Source of the DNA: Magicicada septendecula
Lineage: Eukaryota; Arthropoda; Insecta; Hemiptera; Cicadidae
Length of the DNA stretch: 64,000 bases
NCBI GenBank assembly: GCA_034769895.1
Contig: CM068373.1
Span: 24,166,620 to 24,230,619, forward strand
Direction: 5' to 3'
The notes beneath the pieces were generated by a model. The model saw only the letters and a list, made by a program, of their open reading frames with translations, made no database searches and was not told the DNA's origin. This document shows, piece after piece, positions 9,311 to 19,131 of this stretch. Both the position numbers and the translations under genes were made by a program. Every line of letters starts with the position of its first letter. Positions within the stretch are counted from its first letter, which is position 1.

Positions 9311-12300
9311 AATTTCAAATGTAATAATAAATAGAATATAGAAATATTGATGATAAGAATATGTTATAACTAGGTGTGTTTGATTGATAAATAATAAATA
9401 CATCAAACTTTAAAAATTCTGCAAATATTTTTTCTCGTTCTTGTATAGAGTTTGTTGGAATGATTTAATTTAATTAATTAACAATTAATTAATTAGTTGA
9501 ATTTGTAATTTCCTTCTATATCTATTCTCTCAATGTGAATTATGTTTTTGCTTAATAAAAAATAATAATAACATTAATAGTAGAAATAAAAACTATGCTG
9601 GTAACTGAATACTGATTTGCGTTTATTCATTCAAAATTGTGCGCCAGTCAGACTGCGCATGTCCCAGGCACTGGCAAATATTCGCCACAGTCGGCAGTGA
9701 GAAAGGTTAACAAATATATTTTTTACAAGTTTAAATTTATGGTTCTTTGAACGAGTCGAAATGGTCAGAGGGCAAGGAACAAGATACATTTAACAGGTAT
9801 TCTTAAACTAAATGTTAACATCTGAAATAGAACAGAATTATTATTACAATTGTCAATTAGAAAGAAATTATTTAAAATTCGAACCAAGTCGAAGAAATGA
9901 CGTCACTCTGCTCCAGGTAGCACTGGTCCGTCGTCTTTATAGAAATTCAGCAATGGCCGCCGTCTGCTCGTTTTAACTACTATGACGCCGTTGGAATTGA
10001 AGATCTTCTCCCACAGAAATAAAACGATGTTCCCTTTTTCTGCAAAGTGGTGTTGGTCCAAAATATTGTGTTGAATGTCCCCTCGTCGTCTGCGATGTCG
10101 AATTCTGGATGGATCTCTTGTGTAGTGTGATGTTCAAATATGTGTGTTGGTTCTTTGTGAATTCGTTCCCAAAAATTGTTTCAAAATGGCTGTCGATTTT
10201 TGGTGTTGCGTTCTATGGTGTTATTCTGTGTTTTCGGAAACTTGTGAAGTGTTAGACATAGATAAATAATATTATTTCACTTGTTAGTTCATCTCCGTTA
10301 CACGCCACATAACCACACTTGGTTTTAATATAAATTATTTGGTTTTCAAAACTCCACTAATACATTTTTCAACTGTTCAGCTTTGCGATTAACAATAGAC
10401 TAAACGACGCAACGTCGTCGTTTTAGGGCAATTTGTGGTATGTCTTTTTCCTCTTCATATTGTTTAATTATAAAATATCTGTCTAAGACTTGTTTCACTA
10501 TCTAACTATACATAACAAGTTTTATTATTTTTTAGTGTATTTCAAATATTTCTTAATTTTACATGAATCTAACTATTCAGTAATATTGATTATTTAATTT
10601 TACATCTTTTGATATATAGCTGGGTTTGTTTCAAACTCATTTAAGCCCAAAAATTACAATTTTAGATAATAATTGTATTCCCCATATTTTGTACAAATTC
10701 AGTGTTTTAAAGGTTTTTATTTGTTTTTTCGGTATAATATTTCCATGGAATACACCTAATAACTCCGTAATTACTTTGTTGTTAATAATTTGGTTATTAA
10801 AACATTTCAATATTGATTAATTTGCTGTTTAGTCTGATTTGATTACTATCATAAGCCTATTTTTGACTGTTTCCAAAAGAAGTTAGTTTTCTTTCTTTTG
10901 TCATTCTATTTGCTATTAACTGTATCTGTATTAATTATATTTTCAATTTCTGTATTGTATGTATTGAATTCTATTCCTATTACATAGATTAATTCTTTGA
11001 TAGATAGTTTTTTTGGTTTATAGGCCATTCTGTGTTTACAAACATAGTGTCTTGGTGGGTCTGTTTGTACATTATACATGGTTTACTGATTTGAATAAAA
11101 CTATTACATTTTTATGCCCTACTTGCCTCTCTGACTTACACAATGGAAAATTAAATGACATGATTTTAATTACAATAGAATATCTTGTATCTACTAAACT
11201 TTCTTTATACTAATAACATCATTGAACCATAACATGAACATCTTATGCCTAATTTTAACAAAAACATCTTATTATCAACTATTTTCCATATATCACCTAA
11301 TTTTAACAAAAACATCTTATTCCTATTATTTTTTCCTATATCATCAAATGATAACAACATAGCTTATCCTAGACATAATTTAATTAGAAAACATAAAAAA
11401 CTCCTATTACTAGTAACACTGTCAGTCACTAACTGTCTTGTGTATGTATTATTCTTATGAAAACACTTTAACTGTGATAAAAAAAAACTCGTGTATCTAT
11501 TTACACCTTACATCTAAAATATTATTTAATTAATAATAAATAATAAACATCTTAATATTAGGCATACCTTCAGTTATGAACTGTCCTTTGGTATTTTTGT
11601 CCTCACCATTTATTTAGTTATAATTAAAGAAAACATTTTATATGTAATAGTCCTTCTTATATCTAATTTAAAACTCTTATTACTAGTAATGTTGTCAGTC
11701 CTTAGACTGTCTTTCATTTCAATGGTTTTATTATTATTATTCTACACTCATGGTAGTCTTTTTATAATACTTAAACCTCATTGAAGATTTTTTCATAGAT
11801 TTTTTAACTATGTTTCTCACTGTACACTCTGTAGTTCCTTAATTTTGTTATCTCACTTCACTTTATTGTATTCTACACTCTGGTAGTCTTTTTAGTGAGT
11901 TCTACTCTATGGTAGTCTCTTTTGACATATTTTTTGACATGTTACACTTACAACTAATATACAATTTGTTTTTATAGTATTGTATCTTGTAACTTGTTTG
12001 GGGTTTACCTATATCGGTTTCAATTTTGTCTCATGGTATTTATTATATGATTAACATTTTGTTTTGGCATATCTCTTCCTTTTTCTGGTCTCTTTGTAGG
12101 AATCTTGATATGTTTTGTCCCTTCTTCAAATATCACATTAGTAGTTTCCTTATTAAAATGGTTTCATGACAGATTATTTCCTTTTTTATGGTCCTTCCCT
12201 TTTTTGTACTGCTTCCCCAATCTACTGGGTATACTGCTGGTTTAACTGGTTTTTTCATAGTAGGTTATTTTAATTAATGGTTTTCTTTATTATCTTCCAT

Positions 12301-12444
12301 TTTTATTAACATTTTATAGACTTAATTATACAGTTTCTAGGGTAATCCTTAAACAATTTATTCTTCTCACTCACTATGGAACTTTCTCTTTTATTCATGT
12401 AACATTAATTCAAATGTTTAGTGTGATAATTTTGTTATGTTACA
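8950..12444 (-). repeat. 5' LTR, about 3.5 kb
   Basis: The right boundary at 12444 is fixed by loss of similarity to the left LTR. The left boundary at 8950 is inferred from TGTAA...TTACA termini and the adjacent primer binding site; it cannot be confirmed because the matching end of the other LTR is outside the window. Only 10785-12444 is verified as duplicated, so the LTR is at least 1660 bp and probably 3495 bp, very long for this class. It has no recognisable coding content. Confidence 0.7.
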
Positions 12445-12478
12445 ATATGTGTGTGTGTATATGTGTATGTGCGTGTGC

Positions 12479-12541
<63 letters not shown>
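12445..12541. repeat. (TG)n/(GA)n compound microsatellite abutting the LTR
   Basis: Starts as TG/TA-rich DNA directly at the LTR end and turns into an almost pure GA run. It separates the LTR element from Penelope-like sequence. Confidence 0.9.
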
Positions 12542-12543
<2 letters not shown>

Positions 12544-12544
12544 T

Positions 12545-12990
12545 TTTTACCACATCGAATTTTTGTAGAAAGATTTGTGACATGATAGAGGAGGTTTGGG
12601 GCTCCAATAGCAAGGCCATATTTTTGATACTATAGTAGCTTGTGATTTTATTGACAACAATTTTTACTTAAAATAATTTTAGAAAGCGTTAATCAACTGC
12701 TTTATGTATGTGTCATTTATATTATTTGTTTTTAGATTATTTATTTGAATATTCATGGTTTCTTCAATGGTAATGTTTGTATACATATTTAGTATGTTGA
12801 ATGAATATAATTGTATATTTGTATTTTTGTTTAATTTCACGTTTTTTAATTGTTCCGTGAGTTTGATGTGTCTTTATATTGTATTTGGCTGGAAGGTTTA
12901 TTTTGTATTATAAAATTTTTGTTAGTATTTTTTCTATGTTATAGTTTGGTGTTGCGATAAAATTTCGGAACCTAACTGTATTTAATTACT
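12545..12990 (-). pseudogene. Penelope-like element relic: RT core fragment
   Basis: Read on the minus strand, with frame changes and stops, this gives the PLE reverse-transcriptase pattern LYSFNILNMYTNITIEETM, then a helix-rich stretch, then KYGLAIGAP, equivalent to the family's SFDV..LFTNIP and Q..GLAMGSP motifs. It lies downstream (in minus orientation) of a second PLE fragment that ends at about 13023, so two partial PLE copies stand head to tail. It is truncated by the microsatellite and LTR element. Non-functional. Confidence 0.6.
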
Positions 12991-13022
12991 TATACAACTT
13001 ATCACATATATATATATATAAT

Positions 13023-14147
13023 ATTTATTATTTATACTTAAATTACCTCAAGATATTTTATTTTCCTTGCTAGGAACATGTTTCGAGAGCTATTGTTCTC
13101 TCATCCTCAGCCTTCGCGATTCTGCGTCTAGTGAAGTACCTATGTGTTGGTCTGTCACCATTGTGGTCTCCTGTTGGATTCTGGTATCTCAAAGTGGTAT
13201 TTTTGTGTGTGACTGTGTGGTATGTGTTAGTTTTTTGTGTATTTTCGATGTTGAGTGCTTTGTATTGATTTGCATTTGTTCTGGTATTAGTTTGTTTTGT
13301 GTTTTATGTTTGTATATTTGTAAATTTTCCCAAATGTTCATTATGCTCCCTTTGTGTGGTATGTGTTTTATTAGTGTCATATTGGTTATGTCTGGGAATT
13401 CATGGCCCGTGTTTATTGCATGTGTGGCTAAATTGGATTTATATATTCTGGTTTTTTGTATGCATTTAGATGTTCAAAATAACGTTTTTTCAGCTATTTT
13501 TTCGTTTGTCCTATGTAACATTTATTCCAATCTTGGCATTAAATTTTGTATATAGTGTTAGTAGTTGTATTATCTTTGTTGTGTGGGTTATTTAGTTTTT
13601 GTAAATTCTTTTTATTAGTTTTGTATGCTATTTTGATAACTGTGTTTTTAAATATATTTGTTAGCTTTGTCATTTTGTTATTTATGTATGTGAATGTGGC
13701 CCATTTGTTGTTGTTATTATTTATGTGTTGTACATTTGATTAATTCTTAATTGTTCAGTTTTTATTTTATATTTGATTTTATTTTCTATTTTGTTTACAG
13801 TATTTTTGTTGTATCCATTTTCATGAGCAATTTGGTATATTATATTCCTTTCTTTGTCTATTTCTTGTTTGTTTAGGGGAATTTTGTACATTCTATCAAA
13901 TAGCGAACAGAATGCTGCCATTTTATGTTGTGGTGGGTGGTCAGAATGGTTAGGTATGATGATGTAGGTACATTTTGGTTTTCTGTATGTTGAATATTGT
14001 ATGTGGTTGTTGTTTCTTGCGATGGTTATGTCTAAACATTGGATTTTATTGTTTTTCTTTTTCTTCTGTGAATTGTATTTTTGAATGTATGTTATCGATT
14101 TGTTTTAGTATGTTTTCTGCATTTGTGTTGTTGTTATTTGTGTTTCT
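13023..14147 (-). pseudogene. Penelope-like element relic: RT C-terminus plus GIY-YIG endonuclease
   Basis: In minus orientation the segment first gives the end of a PLE reverse transcriptase (QCLDITIARNNN, YRKPKCTYIIIPNHSDHP, then MAAFCSLFDRMYKIPLNK and IAHENGYNKN at 13921-13721). It then gives a degenerate GIY-YIG endonuclease with KCYIGQTKK, KKRYFEHLNAYKK and IWENLQIYKHKTQ (about 13530-13190). PLEs combine exactly these domains; the endonuclease nicks target DNA for priming. Several stops and frame changes make it a relic. Positions 13023-13522 are the inverse of 14148-14645. The end carries a hammerhead-like hairpin (13080-13110). Confidence 0.75.
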
Positions 14148-14645
14148 TGTTACATACGACAAACGAAAAAACAGCTGAAAAAACGTTATATTGAACATCG
14201 AAATGCATACAAAAACCAGAATTATATAAATCCAATTTAGCCACACATGCAATAAACAAGGGACATGAATTCCCAGACATAACCAATATGACACTAATAA
14301 AACACATACCACACAAAGGGACCATAATGAGCATTTGGGAAAATTTACAAATATACAAACATAAAACACAAAACAAACTAATACCAGAACAAATGCAAAT
14401 CAATACAAAGCACTCAACATCGAAAATACACAAAAAACTAACACATACACCACAGTCACACACAAAAATACCACTTTGAGATACCAGAAACTAACAGGAG
14501 ACCACAATGGCGACAGACCAACACATAGGTACTTCACTAGACGCGGAATCACGTAGGCTGAGGACGAGAGAACAATAGCTCTCGAAACATGTTCCTAGTA
14601 AGGAAAATAAAATATCTTGAGGTAATTTAAGTATAAATAATAAAT
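14148..14645 (+). pseudogene. Penelope-like element relic, inverted 3' arm (GIY-YIG end)
   Basis: Nearly the reverse complement of 13023-13522. On the plus strand it carries the GIY-YIG C-terminal region (RQTKKQLKKRYIEHRNAYK, then MTLIKHIPHKGTIMSIWENL at 14288 onward) and the same terminal hairpin before GAGGTAATTTAAG. Inverted partial partner copies are a known feature of PLE insertions. The two arms enclose a 625-bp loop that carries the RT fragment. Confidence 0.75.
14554..14594 (+). other. hammerhead-ribozyme-like hairpin cassette in PLE arm
   Basis: Order seen: TAGG, CTGAGGA (14558-14564), C, stem GAGAG/CTCTC around an eight-base loop, GAAAC (14584-14588), a tiny palindromic ACATGT, GTT, then CCTA pairing with TAGG. 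This is the hammerhead order (stem I, CUGANGA, stem II, GAAA, stem III, stem I'), with one extra pyrimidine after CUGANGA. PLEs are known to carry hammerhead motifs. Activity is not shown. Confidence 0.45.
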
Positions 14646-14692
14646 AGATTATATAAAACAAGAAACGGACTGTAGCAAAAAGAGTTTGAATG

Positions 14693-14697
<5 letters not shown>

Positions 14698-14724
<27 letters not shown>
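14698..14724. repeat. (TG)n microsatellite
   Basis: A short run of TG dinucleotides next to the PLE relic. Confidence 0.9.
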
Positions 14725-16656
14725 CCGCCAATAGATATATATTACCTGAATCCTACGTTTGAACTGTTGTTAGATTGATGGTTGTACAGCAGAGTAGAGA
14801 TTGTTCAGGACTATGCAGTGAGCTGAAGATTCCGTCTGATTGATGTCAAACATAACTTAAAAGCAGTACAATTATTGTGTTCTTAAGAACGTTTTGGGTA
14901 TGATAGGGGCTAAATAATATCACACTGTAAATAATTATAATTATTTATTAGCAGTTTACATTAATTACAAATATATGCCCTTGTTTTAGTGTTTTTACAT
15001 GCCCTTGAAGCAAACTAAATATTTGTATTTGCCATTGAACAAAATCAAAATATTCCCATGAATTTTTACAAACATTTTTTATTTACACAAACAAATGTAA
15101 TATCTGTTGAGTACATTTCTAATGCAACATATTAGATTATTAATATGTTAATTAATTAATGCAACATATATAAATTAATCTAAAAAGAATATAATTAAAT
15201 TACTATTAACGACGACAGTTGTTATTATTATACCAGTGATAATGCTCATTAAAAGAAGTTTTTTTTACAGCTGGACTGTAATGAAGACACCACATCTTCT
15301 TCACTTTGTGATCATCTCCGTATTGTTAACACTTCAAATATATTTGGTATACTCGTATACAACTAATGTTGGAAATTCTTATAAATATTTTAAGTGTTGA
15401 GATGTATTTTATTTGAGATATATGTACAAATGCTCGTGAAAGTTATGTCAAATTGAGCAGCACGTCTCCAAGCGGCAATGGAGATCAACAAAGGCGTCAC
15501 CTTAATAATATTTCATATTCTTACCTAACACATTCTTGCTATGAGAAAAATAAGAAACAGAGGACGCATTTAGGAATTATAGATTTCTGCAATTAAGGAG
15601 GAATTTATTAACATATACAAATTATTCTGATGTAATCTACAATGTTGAGTTCTTAGCACACTTGTCGTAGATGGTGAATGAACCTTACATTCGATCCGTA
15701 ATTAGGTTAAACATATCCAGAAATCATTCCTATTTCTCAACTCTGAAATACGTCAGCATTTCATTACTGCTTCTCTATAAGCGTCCACGTTTCCCGTCTA
15801 ACGTGACGGTATGTGCCGACAGGTTATGACAATCTACTACTGCAATGGTGTAACTAGAAGGTCTTGCTGGGGAGACGAGGTGATGAGAATAGCTTGAAGG
15901 CTGGACTCCTCACTTTCCTCAGTACAAACAAAAAATCCAGTATGCTTCTTATATAATTTTGTAAGTACATTTTTTCGTGTCATTTGAGGCTTGTTCAAAT
16001 GGACAAGTCTCGGAGTGTTTTAGGGACGAACCTCCTTCAGCCGGTTTGGAATATGGGTTGTGGTGACGCACGCCAGTGTAGGCCGGGAGCGGTGAAGGTG
16101 GAGGCACTAAATAGAGTAAAGAGTACTTGTGTGAGTGCGTGTGAATGTAGTGTGGATGGCCATATTGGTGATCAGGGGAGGGGGAGGCTTCACATGAGTG
16201 TGCCAAACTAATTAAAAAATTCATTTTATAAATTGTTTACGTATTACAGTTACTGAGTAAACCAGCACAAGCAAAAGTGATGCAAAATATTTAAAAACGA
16301 CGATTTGAAATTTGTGTTTAGAAATCACTTTAAGTCTAAATATGCATTCATAATAAATATAATAAAAATGAGTATTTCTGAAGACTTAATCAAAAATTCG
16401 GTTTTATTACAGATTTCAAAATTAACTTAAGTATGTTCTCACAAGATTATTTCAAGCAACGTATATTTCGTGTTAGCATACGATAGTTGTAATATAAATC
16501 CAATAAAAACGGTAATTTTTTAATTGCTTTTATTAATGTTGCGTTATAAAGCAAATGGTTAGTATAATTTTGATTTTAACGAATGATGAGTAATAATTTT
16601 CATTTTTTTAAATTATAATCCTATTTAATAATTATTAATATTATAAGTCATTTTAT
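14725..16656. other. AT-rich intergenic DNA, nothing recognised
   Basis: About 1.9 kb with only short chance open frames. A GC-richer stretch at 15780-16210 has no family I recognise and no splice-bounded exon I could support. Confidence 0.5.
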
Positions 16657-17040
16657 ATGTACAATAATTTGGAAGCCTCAGGCCGTCCGTACACAGGTCA
16701 ACAGATAAGCGATAAAAGTGATAACGGCAATGCAGGCGATATAAGTGATAAAGGCGATGTGAGTGATCTGAGCAACAGAGCATCCGCTCACGGAGCAATA
16801 GGAAGTAGTCAAATCGTGCCTTCCAACGAAAGAATACGTATCTTAAATTTTCTTCCCAAAGTTTCTGAAGAGGTCATACATTTCAGTATGTCGAGTGAGT
16901 CAAGTGACGAAGAACTTTTGCACCTTTGCCGATACGTAAGATCTCGAAGAAGAAGAAACTGTAGGAAGAATTGGGTTCATTGAGCACACTGCAGGCTGTT
17001 CGTTGCAGCCAAAGAACTGCAAGAAAATAATAAATACAAT
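16657..17040 (+). pseudogene. PIF/Harbinger transposase N-terminal relic
   Basis: An ATG-started frame (16657-16983) ends in SSESSDEELLHLCRYVRSRR then RRNCRKNWVH and a stop. The acidic-then-Arg-rich block ending in WVH is the N-terminal signature of many insect Harbinger-type (HARBI1-related) nucleases. Immediately downstream, in another frame, is CRLFVAAKELQEN, which corresponds to the next conserved segment of the same family. The catalytic domain is absent. An MADF-type fragment, the product of the second Harbinger gene, lies next to it on the opposite strand, which supports the call. The first ~80 residues are not recognised. Confidence 0.55.
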
Positions 17041-17064
17041 AAAAGTAAATGGAAACAGTGTAAT

Positions 17065-17240
17065 TAAAACTGCCACATTTCTCGTAAACCGACTTCTGCT
17101 CCCATCGCATTGAATGCCTTATCCGTGACGTCTTTTCTTGAATACTCCGTGAGAGTAAAATCATATAAAACACAGTTTTTTCCACTGCACCCACGAATTT
17201 AACTTTGAACGCCTCAATTTTACCTGGCAATATTGAAAAG
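17065..17240 (-). pseudogene. MADF-domain fragment (second gene of a Harbinger element)
   Basis: Minus-strand reading gives IEAFKVKFVGAVEK and then, after a one-base frame change, CVLYDFTLTEYSRKD followed by VTDKAFNAMGAEVGL. This fits the MADF DNA-binding fold (helix, then LYD....EYSRKD....AW..I..EVG). PIF/Harbinger elements encode such a protein alongside the transposase to bind element ends. It is frameshifted and short, so not functional. Confidence 0.55.
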
Positions 17241-17789
17241 TGGGCAACGTGATGCGCTAGCGACCTGCACTGCGGACTGATCGAGTTGCTCACATCACGT
17301 ACATTGACTAGATCGCCTACGGATTGCTTTCACATTGCTCTGTTGGTGCGTCCCAACTTCTTTACATAGGAAGTGACGGCAGAGGGATATCAAATTGCTA
17401 TTGGATCGCTTAGCTGTTGCCCCCTGTGCGGAGGGTCTAACACATGCAAATGTGATGGATCTATGTTAAGAGGAGTCGGTACATTTTTCAACTCAGTGCT
17501 ATTTAAATGAAAAAATTGGATATCGTTAGGTACCATTATTACAAAAATTTCTTTACCATTGTCTCAAAAAATTCTACGTCACAAAGTGCTCTACAAATTA
17601 GCGAAAGTTTTACAGCTACGTGGGCAATTTATTGTCATAAAGTTCCCATAAATTATGGTTTTGGCATCTTAACCTCATTATAACCTTTCATTTGTTGCTA
17701 CACCCACCTTTTCCTTTCGTAAACACCTTTGCCTTTTTTCCATAAGAGCATTCATTCAAGAACTCTGTATACCCCCAGTTTCCGTCCAC
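17241..17789. other. unassigned stretch between Harbinger and ankyrin relics
   Basis: No coding signal I can support. GC content is higher than the surroundings around 17220-17470; this may be the remainder of the Harbinger element, but I could not identify terminal inverted repeats. Confidence 0.4.
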
Positions 17790-18190
17790 AGTCTGCATCA
17801 GTCAACTTCCTACTCTCAAAACTGTCTGCGATTGAAGCTTTAAATCCGACACAAAGTTTCCTCGGTATTTCCATTGTTGTCTCCAACATTTGGGTTTACC
17901 CTTTATCTTACAGGGAGTACACAGTAATCTTAGCACCTTCTCGCGTATCTCACTGAAATTGAGTAGGCCAATATTAACTGTTTTCTAAAAGATTCGGGTT
18001 TGCCCTTTGACGCCACAGTGGATTTAAGATTCCCATAAAACCTTCACGCGCAGCCGACTGCAATGGTGTATTTCCGTCCTCCTCTGTAACACTGGAGTTT
18101 GCCGATTTTACTCAACATATGGAATACACAAATAACGTTGCCAGCTTAACGCCAACTGCAACATTGTTGTTTCATATTTGTCTAAAGTAG
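17790..18190 (-). pseudogene. degenerate ankyrin repeats downstream of the ankyrin gene
   Basis: The minus strand retains ankyrin-gene phrases in broken frames: a DKYETT-like start near 18160, the PLQSAAREG-like stretch at about 18040-18070, ANPN-like stretches near 17990 and 17890, and a repeat start (DNNGNTEE-like) at about 17860. Spacing is close to the 99-bp repeat length. These are former 3' repeats of the gene at 19132-23448, now riddled with stops and frameshifts and separated from it by an RT insertion. Confidence 0.7.
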
Positions 18191-18233
18191 CCGTAAGTAT
18201 GGTCTAGACATCAATGTTAATATTACGAATCCA

Positions 18234-18815
18234 ATGATTGTATCTAAGAACAAGTTCACAAACTGCCCCCTAAATGTAAACCAAAGGCCAGTAGAACGTG
18301 TAAGCCAATTTACATATATTGGTACTATAGTCAATGAACAATGGGACCACTGTCAAGAAATGAAAAGCAGAATTGAAAAGGCAAGAGCAGTGTACACTAG
18401 AATGAGCCGTTTTTTCAAAAGTCACGATTTAACAATAAAGAAAAAGATGAGACTTTTACGCTGCTACGTATTCTCGGTCCTCTTCTACGCTGTAGAATCT
18501 TGGGCTTTGACTGAAGCCACAACTAAAAAATTAGAATCTTTCTATGTGTGTCTTTACCGTAGAATACTGGTAATTTCATGGACAACACATATAACTAATG
18601 TTGAAGTTCTTAGAAAGATGAAGACAGAAAGTCAAGTTACTAACACAGTGAAGATAAGGAAGCTTCAGTATCTGGGACATCTCATGAGAAATGAACAGAG
18701 ATTTTACTTATTGCAGTCCATAAAACAGGGAAGAGTACTTGGAAAGAGCAGAGTTGGGCGACCAAAAATCTCATGGCTGAGAAATTTAAGACTTGATTTG
18801 CATGAATACAAATGA
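18234..18815 (+). pseudogene. non-LTR retrotransposon reverse transcriptase, C-terminal fragment
   Basis: A 193-residue open frame from a TTG at 18234 with the thumb and C-terminal region of an RTE/CR1-like non-LTR RT: FTYIGTIVNE, IEKARAVYTRM, KMRLLRCYVFSVLFYAVESW, LTEATTKKLESF, LYRRILVISW, KIRKLQYLGHLMRNE and GKSRVGRPKISWLRNL. The palm with its catalytic FADD box and the endonuclease are missing, as expected for a 5'-truncated copy. It is inserted, in the opposite direction, between blocks of dead ankyrin repeats. The open frame suggests a fairly recent insertion. Confidence 0.85.
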
Positions 18816-18959
18816 CTTATTCCTTGCAGCAGTACAGAATGTTAAAATAGTCTGTGTATTATATTCAGTATCTGGAACGGATAGGAACTATCAAAAGAAG
18901 ATATTTGTATAAAATATTTGGCTTTGCCAAATTCACACAGCAGGAAATTGACAAAAACA

Positions 18960-19131
18960 CACTAGCTTTTACGCGCTGTTAAGATCCATTCTTGTCTACA
19001 AAATTTGAGTTTGCCTCTTTCATTACTAGAATGACATCTTCACAAACAGCCAACTGCAAACAATAGTGTATTTATGCAACATTAGGGTTTACTTCATTAC
19101 TCAACAGACAATACATAATAACGTTATGCCA
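18960..19131 (-). pseudogene. ankyrin repeats continuing past the stop codon
   Basis: Reading on from the TAA at 19132-19134 in the same frame gives WHNVIMYCLLSNEVNPNVA, then another TAA, then CLQLAVCEDVILVMKEANSN and FVDKNGS. That is the second half of repeat 25 and a further decayed repeat. The annotated stop is therefore a nonsense change within a once longer repeat block. Confidence 0.8.

Larger units (their letters stand above)
1..12444 (-). mobile_element. Ty3/gypsy LTR retrotransposon (left end cut by window)
   Basis: Two long direct repeats (1-1660 and 10785-12444 are colinear) flank an internal region with gag and pol on the minus strand. In element orientation the order is 5' LTR (8950-12444), primer binding site (8936-8946), gag (8822 down to 6460), pol (to 3071), a 1.4-kb non-coding 3' region with tandem repeats, a purine-rich tract, then the 3' LTR (from 1660 leftward, running off the window). 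Pol has the order protease, RT, RNase H, integrase, which defines Ty3/gypsy rather than copia. No envelope ORF lies between pol and the 3' LTR. The LTR ends are TGTAA...TTACA. I noticed only three base differences between the two LTR stretches (near 554/11338, 1043/11827 and 1297/12081), so the insertion is recent. Target-site duplication cannot be tested because the left end is outside the window. Confidence 0.95.

Noticed and set aside
13189-14479. Cys/Val/Phe-rich frames such as 13067-13555 on plus and 14134-14463 on minus
   Set aside because: They are the antisense of the PLE GIY-YIG region; the sense strands carry the family motifs.
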